A DNA stretch of 64,000 bases from Planctomycetaceae bacterium (GCA_024642205.1 JAHEBQ010000026.1:1-64000), one strand, 5' to 3'. Positions 1-10,050 are shown, counted from the stretch's first letter. Notes: generated by a model not told the origin, from the sequence alone. Numbers and translations: made by a program.

Positions 1-60
1 AACTCTCTCTTGGCTCGTAAGAACTGGCTCTCCTCTTTTGTCCGATTTTACTTTCCCCAG

Positions 61-150
61 GGTTCAAATTGCCTGTCCTTTTAATGCTTGTCATGCGGGG
101 TTCAAGATGCCTGTCCTTTTACTTGCTTGCTCCTTTTACTTGCTTGCTAA
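61..150. repeat. Short intergenic repeat cluster: two copies of GGTTCAA..GCCTGTCCTTTTA plus a perfect 17-bp tandem duplication TCCTTTTACTTGCTTGC (114-130 and 131-147)
   Basis: Read directly: ggttcaaattgcctgtccttttaatgcttgtc then gggttcaagatgcctgtccttttacttgcttgctccttttacttgcttgc. Confidence 0.8.
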
Positions 151-577
151 TAATAGTTTTGTTCTTACCAGGGAATGGTGGCCGACATTGGTGACAGAAA
201 AGGTAGATATCGATCTGCCTTTGTGCGTAGGCCCTGGCGTGGCTGAAATTTTTACCCAGGTATTAAGACTAACTTATTATCAAGATTTTTTGAGTATTTC
301 CGCCCCCCAATCAATCCAATTGGAATGAAAACGATGAAGGTGCTATTTCAGGCACCGCGTGGCACACTAAAACAATGCAACTCAGACCGGTAGCTTGTTC
401 CAACAGTGGGCAGTTACGCTCGAGGATGGAGCTCACCGGTGGGCTGATCGAATTCTGAACGTAACATTCGACTTTCTCGTATCTAACGCAACGATCAAGA
501 AGTACGCATGGAAAGCGGTAACGGATGCCTGGTTGGATCTATCCCAATCACGCCTAATCGGTGCCGATGATGCCTCG

Positions 578-997
578 CTACCGCGCGATCTCACGACTCA
601 ATTGACACTTGCCTCGAAACGTCGGATTATTCATGAAGAAAGCTGGAAAAGACATGTTTTCGCGAAATGGAACCAATACCGTGACCGATACGTTTTCAGT
701 TCTTTCGTCGAACGCCGGCGGGTCGACCTCGACGGTGAAGTTATGGATGCCCACGGCCGTGAGCAACACGCGAGCCGATTCTCGTATTTTTTCCGGTGTC
801 GCACCTGGCAGAATCCCGGTCCGTGCACCTTCGTAAGCGGCGCTTTCGGTCGAATGCAAGATCATGTTGGCTCGAGCAAGTTCATAACTTCCAAACAACA
901 CCGTTAACAGGATCGGCAGGCAAAGTGCCATTTCAACCGAAAGGGTCGCGGCTCGCGGCGAATAGATGCCGCAGAGAGTTGTTGGTTTTCGATTCAT
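578..997 (-). CDS. TadE-like pseudopilin protein (start probably at M 997; ORF open to 1063)
   Basis: N-terminal RAATLSVEMALCLPILLTVLFGSYELARANMILHSTESAAYEGART, the conserved Glu/hydrophobic TadE-type helix. Confidence 0.75.
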   Translation of the reverse strand: MNRKPTTLCGIYSPRAATLSVEMALCLPILLTVLFGSYELARANMILHSTESAAYEGARTGILPGATPEKIRESARVLLTAVGIHNFTVEVDPPAFDERTENVSVTVLVPFRENMSFPAFFMNNPTFRGKCQLSREIAR

Positions 998-1062
998 GGT
1001 GCTTAAATACAAATTATTTGAAATGGACATGATAACATTGAATTGGTGGTCCTGGCGGAACA

Positions 1063-2103
1063 CTACTCGATCAATAACACCTGGAGCTGTTTCGCAATTG
1101 TTCGGAATGCTTTGATTAGTTGGTCATCGTTCTCGGCGTGAATAAATGTTCCGCCTGTTTCATCCGCGACTTTTTTCATCAGCTCCCTATCCGCACCCTG
1201 ACTGAAAGTGATCGTATGCACAACAATGCCGGCGCTTTTGCATTCCGCAGCCACGATTTCGGGCGAAACGCCTTCGTTGTGGTTTCCGTCGGTCATCAAA
1301 ACAATTGACTTCAGTGCGAACGCACGCGCTAGTAAATCGTATTGAACCGAATCAAGGCCGACTCTCAGGGCTTTTCCAATTCCTGTCCGCCCGCCGGGAG
1401 ACTCCTGTTCAAACGCTTTCGAGATTTCCGTCAAATCGGATGTAAGATCGACACGCTTTCGCGGGTCGGTTGAATAGACAGTCAGCGACACTCGCTCCTG
1501 TTGAACCGTTTTTTCCAATTCCGCCAAAAAGACATCCAACCCGTTCTTCAGTGCAGGGAATCTCCCGAATTCGCCCATCGAGCCAGAAACGTCCAGGACT
1601 ATGGCGATGTCCCGGTCAAGTCGAGTCGCGGTCGCCGATTGAACGGGCGAGAACGTGTCTTGTCCGAACATCTGCGCGAACATCATTCCCACGGGGCCGT
1701 CGGGGGAAGTAGACGTCCGTTCACCGCTGACCCTAACCGCGTTCAAGATGACGCCACCTTCGCGGAACGAAAATGATCCATCCAGATTCTCCGCTGACGT
1801 CCCAAAACGAATTTTCGTTGGATCAAGGGTCAACCCGACCCCGGCGACGGTATTTTGACTGGCGACGGCAAGCGCGGCATCGATCGCGGCTGGTTGCGAC
1901 TGTTCTCGCCCCAGTGCTTCGACGGCGGCTCGAGCGGCCGCGTCCGTGGCGGTGCGCAGCTCGCTGCGTGTGACGTGAATTCTTGCGATGTCAATCGCAA
2001 GCACCGCAGCGACAAACAATACCACGATGGAAACTGCAATCAGCGGAAGCATGGCTCCAGCACGACTCGATGGTCGGCAGCAAATCTCGGGCGAAATTTT
2101 CAC
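1063..2103 (-). CDS. TadG-like protein with VWA domain
   Basis: N-terminal AMLPLIAVSIVVLFVAAVLAIDIARIHVTRSELRTATDAAARAA (TadG-like) followed by MIDAS motif DVSGSMG. Confidence 0.85.
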   Translation of the reverse strand: MKISPEICCRPSSRAGAMLPLIAVSIVVLFVAAVLAIDIARIHVTRSELRTATDAAARAAVEALGREQSQPAAIDAALAVASQNTVAGVGLTLDPTKIRFGTSAENLDGSFSFREGGVILNAVRVSGERTSTSPDGPVGMMFAQMFGQDTFSPVQSATATRLDRDIAIVLDVSGSMGEFGRFPALKNGLDVFLAELEKTVQQERVSLTVYSTDPRKRVDLTSDLTEISKAFEQESPGGRTGIGKALRVGLDSVQYDLLARAFALKSIVLMTDGNHNEGVSPEIVAAECKSAGIVVHTITFSQGADRELMKKVADETGGTFIHAENDDQLIKAFRTIAKQLQVLLIE

Positions 2104-2153
2104 GGTGGAATCCTGTAGATATGGGGCTTTGATTTGTCGTCGCGAAAGCTCGT

Positions 2154-2564
2154 TTACTCTTTGACCATGACCGCCCGCGCCGAGACAATTCGGTTTTTGA
2201 ACGGCCCGAACGGGATAAAGCTATTGGCGTCACCTGGCGCCGCAATTGTGACGCTGATAAATTCACCCTGTTTTGCATTCCTGACATTTTCAGGTGAAAA
2301 CGCGATTTGCACTTTGTTGAGCCGACGACCTGAAGCGACATTTTCAATGGCTGTGGTCGCGTCCGAGTTATTCCCGTCGGCCCGAATTGCGACTTTCGCG
2401 CCTTCGTAGGCCGACTGAATCAATGCTTGGCGAAGGAACAGCATGCTGGCTGCTTCGATCGAGCCAAGAACGATCAAAATAATCACAGGCAGGCAAACAG
2501 CGAACTCGACGACGGCCGCGCCACGGCGATTGACCGATGGGCGACGTTTTGTTTTTGGTTTCAT
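2154..2564 (-). CDS. TadE-like pseudopilin protein
   Basis: RRGAAVVEFAVCLPVIILIVLGSIEAASMLFLRQALIQSAYEGAK, classic TadE N-terminus. Confidence 0.85.
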   Translation of the reverse strand: MKPKTKRRPSVNRRGAAVVEFAVCLPVIILIVLGSIEAASMLFLRQALIQSAYEGAKVAIRADGNNSDATTAIENVASGRRLNKVQIAFSPENVRNAKQGEFISVTIAAPGDANSFIPFGPFKNRIVSARAVMVKE

Positions 2565-2602
2565 GGTTTGAATCCACTCTTGAGTACGGTATTTGTGTTT
2601 GC

Positions 2603-3070
2603 TTATGCGTTCGGACGCGAACTGGCGGATTCAACCAGACCCTGCAACCTGGCGATTTCCAGCTTCTGGGACTCTACCAAATCGGCAACCGCGTTAAACT
2701 CATTTGCCAATTGCGACCAGAAATCATCATCACGGAAGGCGCAATGATCGGTCTGTCCGATCGCCAATTGACGGAGATAGCGACGAATGCGTCCGATGGG
2801 CCCCACAAAGCGATTGCTGAATCGGATCGTATCGAGCATGAATGCCGGGAAAAGCGATATCATGACAATCGCCACGAACATGAACTCACCTGTTTCCAGG
2901 CGAAGCCGCTGGCTAAGTGTTTTTCCCGGATCGCCAAGCAGAGTCTGCAATAGAATAACGGCAACTGCGGCAGCGAAAAAGAAAATCAGCCAGTGGGAAC
3001 AAATTCGTCGAAGGAGCGCCCCTTGGACGTGACTGTCGACGTAGTTTTGTTTCCGTTGTGAACGTGACAT
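2603..3070 (-). CDS. Two-TM protein with HAMP-like segment and short coiled coil, no output domain
   Basis: Two hydrophobic helices (LIFFFAAAVAVILLQTLL; FMFVAIVMISLFPAFML) then FVGPIGRIRRYLRQLAIG, HAMP-like, ending in a helical ESQKLEIARLQGLVES. Confidence 0.6.
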   Translation of the reverse strand: MSRSQRKQNYVDSHVQGALLRRICSHWLIFFFAAAVAVILLQTLLGDPGKTLSQRLRLETGEFMFVAIVMISLFPAFMLDTIRFSNRFVGPIGRIRRYLRQLAIGQTDHCAFRDDDFWSQLANEFNAVADLVESQKLEIARLQGLVESASSRPNA

Positions 3071-3535
3071 GGGGAACCTCGCATCAATTCTGTTGGTGTT
3101 ATCAGTGAGATAATCGTGAAAGCTTCAAAACCGTAGTTTACGTTTTTGAAAAAATCGTCAGCGACGTTTCATATTTTCCAAATGCTGCTCACCGACGTCG
3201 CCATTGGCGTCGTTCTGCCAATAAAACCTGCATCTTTGTTACAACATTACCCCGATGTGCCCGCTCAAGCGATGCCGAATTCGGATTCCTCGCTTGTCAA
3301 TTTCAAAATCCGTTTCCGGACCATTGGTGTTTCCCGAACTTGCAGCAGCCATCCTGGATTGTTTCCTAGTTGTCACGCAGTTGACGAAAGGAACGCCGTT
3401 GGATTATTCGCAAAATGCGGAGTTCGCCACCGGATGTCGATCCGCTGAAGAATGGCCAGCATCTCCGTCGAATCAAAAGAACAACAGCTCGAATTCATTC
3501 GGGCTCAAATACACACTCATCATGCAGGCACCGGT

Positions 3536-4066
3536 ATGAGTCTAAAATTCGGTATTTACCTAGTCGAACAGCGAATCATTAGCCCAGAACAATTTTGTGG
3601 ACTGGTCAAGATTCAGCAGGAGGCGACCATGTCGCAGGCCAATATCGCATTGCGAAAAAACATCTTGACGATCAAGCAGGTCGCCAACGTGCTTGACATC
3701 GCCGAAATCAAACCGGAAAAATCGTTCATCCGGATTGCGATGGAACTCGACTTGATGGATCGCGCCGACGCGGATCAAATCCTGCATTTTCAGCAGGTTA
3801 GCTGCCCTTCGATACGGAAACTTGTTGTCGAATGTGGCCTCCTGACACAGCGTCAGTCGTCCGTGCTGTTCCTGCACTTTGAGCGAAACGGATCGACACC
3901 GATCCAAAACAGGGCAACCACGCAGCAGCGAACGACAACACATCTTCAGCCTGCTCCAAAGCCAGTTTCCCCTCCACCAGTGACGGCCATACCGGCAGGA
4001 GTACCTCAGCCAAAGTTCCAACAGCGACCAGTTGTGATTCGACAACAAACCACGCCAAACGGATAG
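3536..4066 (+). CDS. Hypothetical protein with a GspE-N/MshEN-like helical N-terminal part and Pro/Gln-rich C-terminus
   Basis: KFGIYLVEQRIISPEQFCGLVKIQQEA...; ORF opens at 3452, likely start M at 3536. Confidence 0.5.
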   Translation: MSLKFGIYLVEQRIISPEQFCGLVKIQQEATMSQANIALRKNILTIKQVANVLDIAEIKPEKSFIRIAMELDLMDRADADQILHFQQVSCPSIRKLVVECGLLTQRQSSVLFLHFERNGSTPIQNRATTQQRTTTHLQPAPKPVSPPPVTAIPAGVPQPKFQQRPVVIRQQTTPNG

Positions 4067-4276
4067 AATGGGCGAAATCGGGAATGAGAAATCCTCATTC
4101 CCAGCCGTGGCTTCCGCGGTAGCTCGACCTCGCCGTTGCGCGTTTTAGAATGACAAGCCGTTAACTGGCATCCCGCCAGAAACTCACCAAGCGATAGTCT
4201 GTTCACCGCTCGCGCAGAAAAAAAACAGCCAGTGGCGGCACTGACTGCTCGAATGATCGGTGGGACTGAAGTCTGT

Positions 4277-4474
4277 CTAACGCTTGGCCAACATACGATT
4301 TCTCTTGGACCGGCGCTCGGCTCGTAATCGCGCGCGACGTTTGGTTTCACTTGGTTTTTCGTAATACTCTCGTCGACGCATTTCTTTCTTGATTCCGCTG
4401 CGTTCAACCAGTTTTCTAAATCTCCGGACTGCCTCCTGAATGGATTCCTTGTCTCGCACCAACAGCTTTACCAT
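4277..4474 (-). CDS. rpsU: 30S ribosomal protein S21
   Basis: [55 protein letters not shown], canonical S21. Confidence 0.93.
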   Translation of the reverse strand: MVKLLVRDKESIQEAVRRFRKLVERSGIKKEMRRREYYEKPSETKRRARLRAERRSKRNRMLAKR

Positions 4475-4904
4475 TGTTCCTCCAAACGAACCATCGAATT
4501 CACCTTTGCTTACAAATTACTCAAGTCAATCAGCCGAGAGACGTTATTGCGCGGCAACCTTGCGCTAATCGGCCTAATTCCGCAGCGGTTAAGCGGAAAC
4601 CTTAGATTTTAGCGGCATTTTCTCAACAGTGTCTATAGGCAAATGTGGAATGGAACGAGAATTCCAGCACAATCGGCAAGTTTCTAACTGATCTGGCTGG
4701 AATTCCGGTGTTGATTGGCAGGGTCGAGTCGATTTCGAGCCCGGATAGACATGCTTACCCAATCGTTATGACCAATCTTCGCGGCCAAATCCGGTTTCAT
4801 TCACCGCGGATTTCCGATGTTGTTCTAGACAGTTTCGTTTGACTGAATTGGTATCACACAACTCGAACCAGTCGAGATGTTGTATTTCACATCTGGAAGC
4901 AGTA

Positions 4905-5252
4905 ATGCAGAGCGATTCTGAACATTCGAATATCCCTTCGAACGACCCGCGAAGCCAGATCCTCGTTGAGATTGGTAGGTCCTCCGATTCGACTCCGCCC
5001 GTTACCGCCCGTTGCGAGTCGTCTGAGCCATTGATCGGATACGAACTGGTCGCGGACCTGATGCGACGCCAAGATGACGTCATCGCGGAACTGGACGAGC
5101 TGAATGTTCGTATCGAATCTGCCATCAAGGAAATCAGCGAAGCGCGTCATCTGCAAGAGCAATCGACCCATGACGCTGCCCCTCAACCAAACTCGGCGGA
5201 TACTCCTTCGCCCGCCTCGGCCCCATTCAGTCCGATCCAAAAAGTAGCGTAG
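4905..5252 (+). CDS. Hypothetical protein with short coiled-coil
   Basis: YELVADLMRRQDDVIAELDELNVRIESAIKEISEARHLQEQ; ATG at 4905 within ORF 4839-5252. Confidence 0.4.
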   Translation: MQSDSEHSNIPSNDPRSQILVEIGRSSDSTPPVTARCESSEPLIGYELVADLMRRQDDVIAELDELNVRIESAIKEISEARHLQEQSTHDAAPQPNSADTPSPASAPFSPIQKVA

Positions 5253-5328
5253 CCATAACCCCGGGAGGGTGCAAATCCCTTCGCGGTATTCCTCGGCTAT
5301 CGGCTTCCATTGAATCTGGATCTAAGAA

Positions 5329-5425
5329 ACTTGCCTGTCCTGTTAGGAGCGTACTTGTCCTGTTAGGAGTGTATTGCCTGTCCTCTTGGGAGCCTATTCT
5401 GTTGGAAGCGTATTGATTGGAGCAT
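5329..5425. repeat. Degenerate tandem array of ~16-23 bp units, consensus TTGCCTGTCCTGTTAGGAGCGTA
   Basis: Read directly: ttgcctgtcctgttaggagcgta/cttgtcctgttaggagtgta/ttgcctgtcctcttgggagccta/ttctgttggaagcgta/ttgattggagca. Confidence 0.8.
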
Positions 5426-5537
5426 CACCTGTTTCTCCTTCAAGCAGCGAAGCCATGATCGGAAACGGGACTTCTGAACCGACTCACCCCGCAAAACGCG
5501 GTATTGACGACCTGTGACGCCACGCGTAACGTCGTGA

Positions 5538-7304
5538 CTAGTCCGGCTGATCGAGATTTCCCGACTTGCGGATAGCCCATGTCAATCTGAGTCCCATCAG
5601 GATGGCAACGATGCAACCGGTTAGTCCAAGGAACGAAAGATCCTGGATTCCAAGTGGTCCTTTGCCGGGAAAGAAAAGTGGCGGGACTTTCGAGCTAAGC
5701 ATCATCGCCGATCCCAGAAACAGCGCGCTGGTCATCAATCCCATCACCAGCCGGTTGGCGGTAGGACCCAAACGACGATGATCCAGGTGGACATCGAAGC
5801 GTCCCGTTTGGACCTGTTCCAGGATATTCGAGATTCGCTGGGGCAGTTGGTCCACCAATTGCTCAACTTCCATGTAAAACCGGCGCATTTTCCGCAGCTG
5901 ACGTGAAGGAGACAACCGTTTCAAGACCAGCATTCGCTGAAACGGTTTCATGATTTCCATTAAACTGAAATCTGGATTGAGCAGTCGACCAGTACCTTCC
6001 AACGTAATCAGCACCTTAATCAGCAGTGACGCCTCGCTGGGCAACGTGATCTGGAACCGGCGTACCAAAGCCATGAAATCGCTTAACGCACCGCTCATGT
6101 CGAACTGGGAAACCACCAAGGCCGAGTATTGCCCTACGAAATCCGCGACGTCATTGGATAATGCAGATTCGTTTAAATCGACGGGACAGCGGCCCACGCG
6201 TTTGATCAACGTCGTCAAGGTAAATACGTCCTGGTTAACAATCGCAACCAGCATCGCCTCGATGTCCTCGCGAAGCTGTTCGCTGATCCGGCCAACCATC
6301 CCGAAATCGAGTAACCCAATGGTTCCGTCATCGGTAATGATGATGTTCCCTGGATGCGGATCCGCATGATAGAAGCCATGATTGAAAATCATGCTCAGAT
6401 ACAGATTCGCACCGACCCGGGCGACGTCGGCGGCATCGACACCAGGCAGTGGCTGGTCGCGCATGGAACGGAGATTCGTTCCCGACACGTATTGCATCGT
6501 AAGCATTCGCGAAGTGCAAAGCTCGTGAATCGGTTCAGGAATCAGGACGACCGGGTTCTTTTCAAACATCGCGCGGAACTGCCTCAAGTTCCGTTCTTCC
6601 CGTCCAAAATCCAGCTCGCGCCGCATCGTTTGTGACATTTCCCGGACGATCGCCACGGGTTGATAATTCCTGAAGTCTTCCAGCTTTTCGGCAAGTTGGG
6701 CCAGTCCCGCTAAAATATCGAGGTCCGTTTCCACGGTCCGCTCGATTCCTTCGTGACGGACCTTGACAACAACATCGACTGAGGGAGGCCCCAACGTTCC
6801 GTTGCCGTGCGCCGAGCGAGAGTTGATTTGGATCGATGAAAACGAGAACCGGTCGGCGTGAAGTTTCGCGCGATGGACCTGCCCGATCGATGCCGATGCG
6901 ATTGGCTCCGGTTCGAACGACAGGAAAATCTCCTCCATCGGTCGACCCAACTCGGTTTCTATGACAGCTTTGATTTTTTCAAATGAATCGCTCGGTGCGT
7001 TGGATTGCAATTGCTCCAACTCCTCAGCCAAATCCAAGCCGATCAGATCCGGACGAGTACTCAGTAACTGGCCGAATTTGATAAACGTGGGCCCCAATTC
7101 AGTCAACGCCATCCGGATCCGGGCATGATGAGTTAACTTGGATTGCGCTTCGCCACCTTGGGTTTTCAACCGATCGGTAATGAAGTCAATGTTGAAACGG
7201 CTTAACCAGTCGGCCAAGCCGTATTTGCTCAGCACCGATACAATTTCCGTCCAACGGCGAACGTTGCGGTATAGTTGGGGCACCGAAGTGATTGTACGTT
7301 TCAT
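5538..7304 (-). CDS. ABC1/AarF/UbiB family atypical kinase
   Basis: ELGPTFIKFGQLLSTRPDL, IASASIGQVHRAKL, HADPHPGNIIITDDGTIGLLDFGMVG; C-terminal TM helices; start M at 7304. Confidence 0.92.
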   Translation of the reverse strand: MKRTITSVPQLYRNVRRWTEIVSVLSKYGLADWLSRFNIDFITDRLKTQGGEAQSKLTHHARIRMALTELGPTFIKFGQLLSTRPDLIGLDLAEELEQLQSNAPSDSFEKIKAVIETELGRPMEEIFLSFEPEPIASASIGQVHRAKLHADRFSFSSIQINSRSAHGNGTLGPPSVDVVVKVRHEGIERTVETDLDILAGLAQLAEKLEDFRNYQPVAIVREMSQTMRRELDFGREERNLRQFRAMFEKNPVVLIPEPIHELCTSRMLTMQYVSGTNLRSMRDQPLPGVDAADVARVGANLYLSMIFNHGFYHADPHPGNIIITDDGTIGLLDFGMVGRISEQLREDIEAMLVAIVNQDVFTLTTLIKRVGRCPVDLNESALSNDVADFVGQYSALVVSQFDMSGALSDFMALVRRFQITLPSEASLLIKVLITLEGTGRLLNPDFSLMEIMKPFQRMLVLKRLSPSRQLRKMRRFYMEVEQLVDQLPQRISNILEQVQTGRFDVHLDHRRLGPTANRLVMGLMTSALFLGSAMMLSSKVPPLFFPGKGPLGIQDLSFLGLTGCIVAILMGLRLTWAIRKSGNLDQPD

Positions 7305-7583
7305 GAATCGCCGGTTTGAATGACAAAAAAGTCTTTCGCCCGAGAAAACTTGATTGGGCAAACACTCGAAAAGCATCAGTCTTCCAATATTAACCTATTC
7401 GAGATGCCCGCAGGAATCAATTTCGGTCGCCGTCACGGAGACAGGATTTCTGCTAAACTGCGGTTTGGACCGGCAAACTGCTACGGTCGTTGCAATCGCA
7501 ACGTCGCACTTCGGGCAGAGCCGTCCAGTTTATTGCGGCCCGGTTTGCCGGCCGCGTTTTCTGTTCAGTCCAAGAAATGCAAA

Positions 7584-8897
7584 ATGAAGAAATATTCGTC
7601 AGGATGGGCGCTCGCAGGTGCCGTTTTTTTGTTCGTTGTGCTCGCAATGGCCCGCGGCAGCCTGAGTGACAATTGGCCTCAATGGCGCGGAGTTGACATG
7701 AGGAGCACGAGCAGCGACTCCCGGGTTCCTGTGGAATTTGGTAAAGGGAAAAACCTGCTCTGGCGGTTTCCCATGCCTGGACCTGCAGGCTCAAGTCCGA
7801 TCGTCTGGGATAATCAAGTGTTTGCAACCAGCGTCGACGGCGACAATCTGGTGTTAATCTGCGTTGGACTTGACGGAAAACTCAAATGGAAGAAACAACT
7901 CGAAGGTCGTGACCAGGACGTCAAGAGCCGCGATGGCGCCAACGCCGCAAGTCCATCGCCAAGCACCGACGGTGAACATGTCTGGACGATGATGGGAAAC
8001 GGCGTGATCCACTGTTTCACGGTCGATGGGGAACTCGTATGGAAAAAAGACCTTCAACTGGAATACGGCAAATTCAACATCCAGTTCGGAATGTCGACCA
8101 CTCCGATTCTCGATAACGGGAATCTGTATATCGCTTTGATGCACGGTGATATGCGTGACTTAACCACGACTTCGGTGGGGCAAGTGATTGCCCTGGACGC
8201 GAAGACCGGAAATCAGATCTGGTTGCACCTGAGAAAAACTGATGGAGTTGCAGAAAACACGCACTCGTATGCGTCGCCAACGATCTACCGGGACGCACAG
8301 CATGAGTTTTTGATCACTCATGGTGCGGACTACGTGATCGGTCATTCGCTCGATGACGGTTCCGAAATCTGGCGTTGTGGCGGATTCAACCCCAAAGGAC
8401 CAGGCTACAACAATTTCCTGAGACTGGTTTCTTCTCCGAGTTGCGGAGATGGAATCATCGTCGCGCCAACCGCCAAAGGACGAGCCGTGCTTGGACTGAA
8501 AGTTGATCTGAAGGGAGACGTGACCCACAACTCCGACGATTACCATTGGAAGCTGGAGAAGGGGACCCCCGATGTTGCAACTCCATTGATCTACAACGGA
8601 ATGGTCTACCTGGCCGGCGAAAAAGGCGACTTGACGTGCGTCGACGCGGCGACCGGGGAACAATACTACCGGGAGCGACTTTCAGCCGACAAGCAACGGG
8701 CCACCCCGGTTGCCGCAAACGGAAACATCTATGTCGCCGGTCGACGTGGCACCATTTACGTGGTCAAGTCCGGACCAGCACTGAAAGTCCTTTCCAGGAA
8801 TTCGCTCGACGAAGAGATCACGGCGTCACCGGCAATCTCTAACGGCAGGATTTTCATTCGAACCTTTGACGCCCTGTATGCGTTTGGCGAACAATAA
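7584..8897 (+). CDS. PQQ-binding-like beta-propeller repeat protein, secreted
   Basis: Signal-anchor MKKYSSGWALAGAVFLFVVLAMARG then NWPQWRG and repeated VYLAGEKGDLTCVDAATGEQ-type blades; ATG at 7584. Confidence 0.88.
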   Translation: MKKYSSGWALAGAVFLFVVLAMARGSLSDNWPQWRGVDMRSTSSDSRVPVEFGKGKNLLWRFPMPGPAGSSPIVWDNQVFATSVDGDNLVLICVGLDGKLKWKKQLEGRDQDVKSRDGANAASPSPSTDGEHVWTMMGNGVIHCFTVDGELVWKKDLQLEYGKFNIQFGMSTTPILDNGNLYIALMHGDMRDLTTTSVGQVIALDAKTGNQIWLHLRKTDGVAENTHSYASPTIYRDAQHEFLITHGADYVIGHSLDDGSEIWRCGGFNPKGPGYNNFLRLVSSPSCGDGIIVAPTAKGRAVLGLKVDLKGDVTHNSDDYHWKLEKGTPDVATPLIYNGMVYLAGEKGDLTCVDAATGEQYYRERLSADKQRATPVAANGNIYVAGRRGTIYVVKSGPALKVLSRNSLDEEITASPAISNGRIFIRTFDALYAFGEQ

Positions 8898-8973
8898 CAT
8901 CAGATTTTCATTGCTTGTTTGACCAGCCTTCCGTAATTCCACCTCTCAACCATTTTTTATCGAGGCGAAAACG

Positions 8974-10050
8974 ATGCAACCGCTCACGACATCCCACCTG
9001 GGTTTGGTTCTGTTTCTGGCAGCTAGCTGCTGTGGAAATGCAACTGTTACGGCCCAAAACGAATCCGGCTCGAAGCAGCTGGGTGTCAAAAAGCGCTATG
9101 CGATTGTGATTCACGGTGGCGCGGGGAGCAGTGCCAGGGATTTTGATCAACCTGCGATTGATTTGCGGCGGGCTTCGCTGCACGCCGCTTTGAACAAGGG
9201 TGTCGGGATTCTGGACGGAGGTGGCTCGTCACTGGATGCAGTTGAATCCGTTCTTCGGATACTCGAGGACGATCCACAATTCAACGCTGGCAAAGGTGCC
9301 GTCTTCAACGCGGCCGGCAGCCATGAACTGGACGCTTCGATCATGCATGGCAAAGACAAGTCCTGCGGGGCCGTTGCTGGCGTTTCGATCGTAAAGAACC
9401 CGATTTCACTGGCCCGATTGGTGATGAGTGAGACACGCCACGTTTTGCTGGCAGGGCAGGGCGCTGAAGAGTTCGCGCGACAACAAAAAGTAGACCTGGT
9501 GGAACCGACCTATTTCGACACTCCTGGAGCAAGGGAATCATGGGAGAAATTCAAGCTGAAAATTTCGGGGACCGGTCAGCTGAACCAGGAAAGTAATTCG
9601 AAATTCAAATTTGAGCCGCATTGGAATATCGGCACCGTCGGCTGCGTCGCACTCGACGCGGACGGCAACATTTCGGCCGGGACGACCACAGGCGGGATGA
9701 CGTACAAGCAATTCGGTCGTGTTGGCGACAGCCCGATTGTCGGCGCGGGGACTTACGCCGACAACGAAACGTGCGGAGTTTCTGCGACAGGTATCGGCGA
9801 GCAGTACATTCGCAACGCTGTCGCTTATGACGTTTCAGCTCAACTCAAGTACAAGAACGTCACGCTCGAAGAAGCCGTCAACGACAACTTGAATCGCCGC
9901 CTGAACAAGAATGATGGCGGTTTGATTGCGATCGACAAAGACGGGAACATCGCCATGGGATTCAACACGGGTGGGATGGCTCGAGCTGCCGCCGATTCCA
10001 GCGGACGTTTTGAAGTCCATTGGGGCAAGCCGGTATCGACGAATCAATAG
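8974..10050 (+). CDS. Isoaspartyl peptidase / L-asparaginase (Ntn hydrolase), secreted
   Basis: VIHGGAGSS, GKGAVFNAAGSHELDASIM, nucleophile region IGTVGCVALDADGNISAGTTTGGM. Confidence 0.93.
   Translation: MQPLTTSHLGLVLFLAASCCGNATVTAQNESGSKQLGVKKRYAIVIHGGAGSSARDFDQPAIDLRRASLHAALNKGVGILDGGGSSLDAVESVLRILEDDPQFNAGKGAVFNAAGSHELDASIMHGKDKSCGAVAGVSIVKNPISLARLVMSETRHVLLAGQGAEEFARQQKVDLVEPTYFDTPGARESWEKFKLKISGTGQLNQESNSKFKFEPHWNIGTVGCVALDADGNISAGTTTGGMTYKQFGRVGDSPIVGAGTYADNETCGVSATGIGEQYIRNAVAYDVSAQLKYKNVTLEEAVNDNLNRRLNKNDGGLIAIDKDGNIAMGFNTGGMARAAADSSGRFEVHWGKPVSTNQ

Noticed and set aside
38-328. 96-aa ORF at the left edge
   Set aside because: Translation is dominated by the TCCTTTTACTTGCTTGC/GCCTGTCC repeats. 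Not supported as a protein.
395-907. 170-aa plus-strand ORF
   Set aside because: Largely antisense to the TadE-like gene (578-997). No protein-like features.
5329-5425. CRISPR array
   Set aside because: Units are only ~16-23 bp, directly abutting and degenerate, with no unique spacers and no cas genes.
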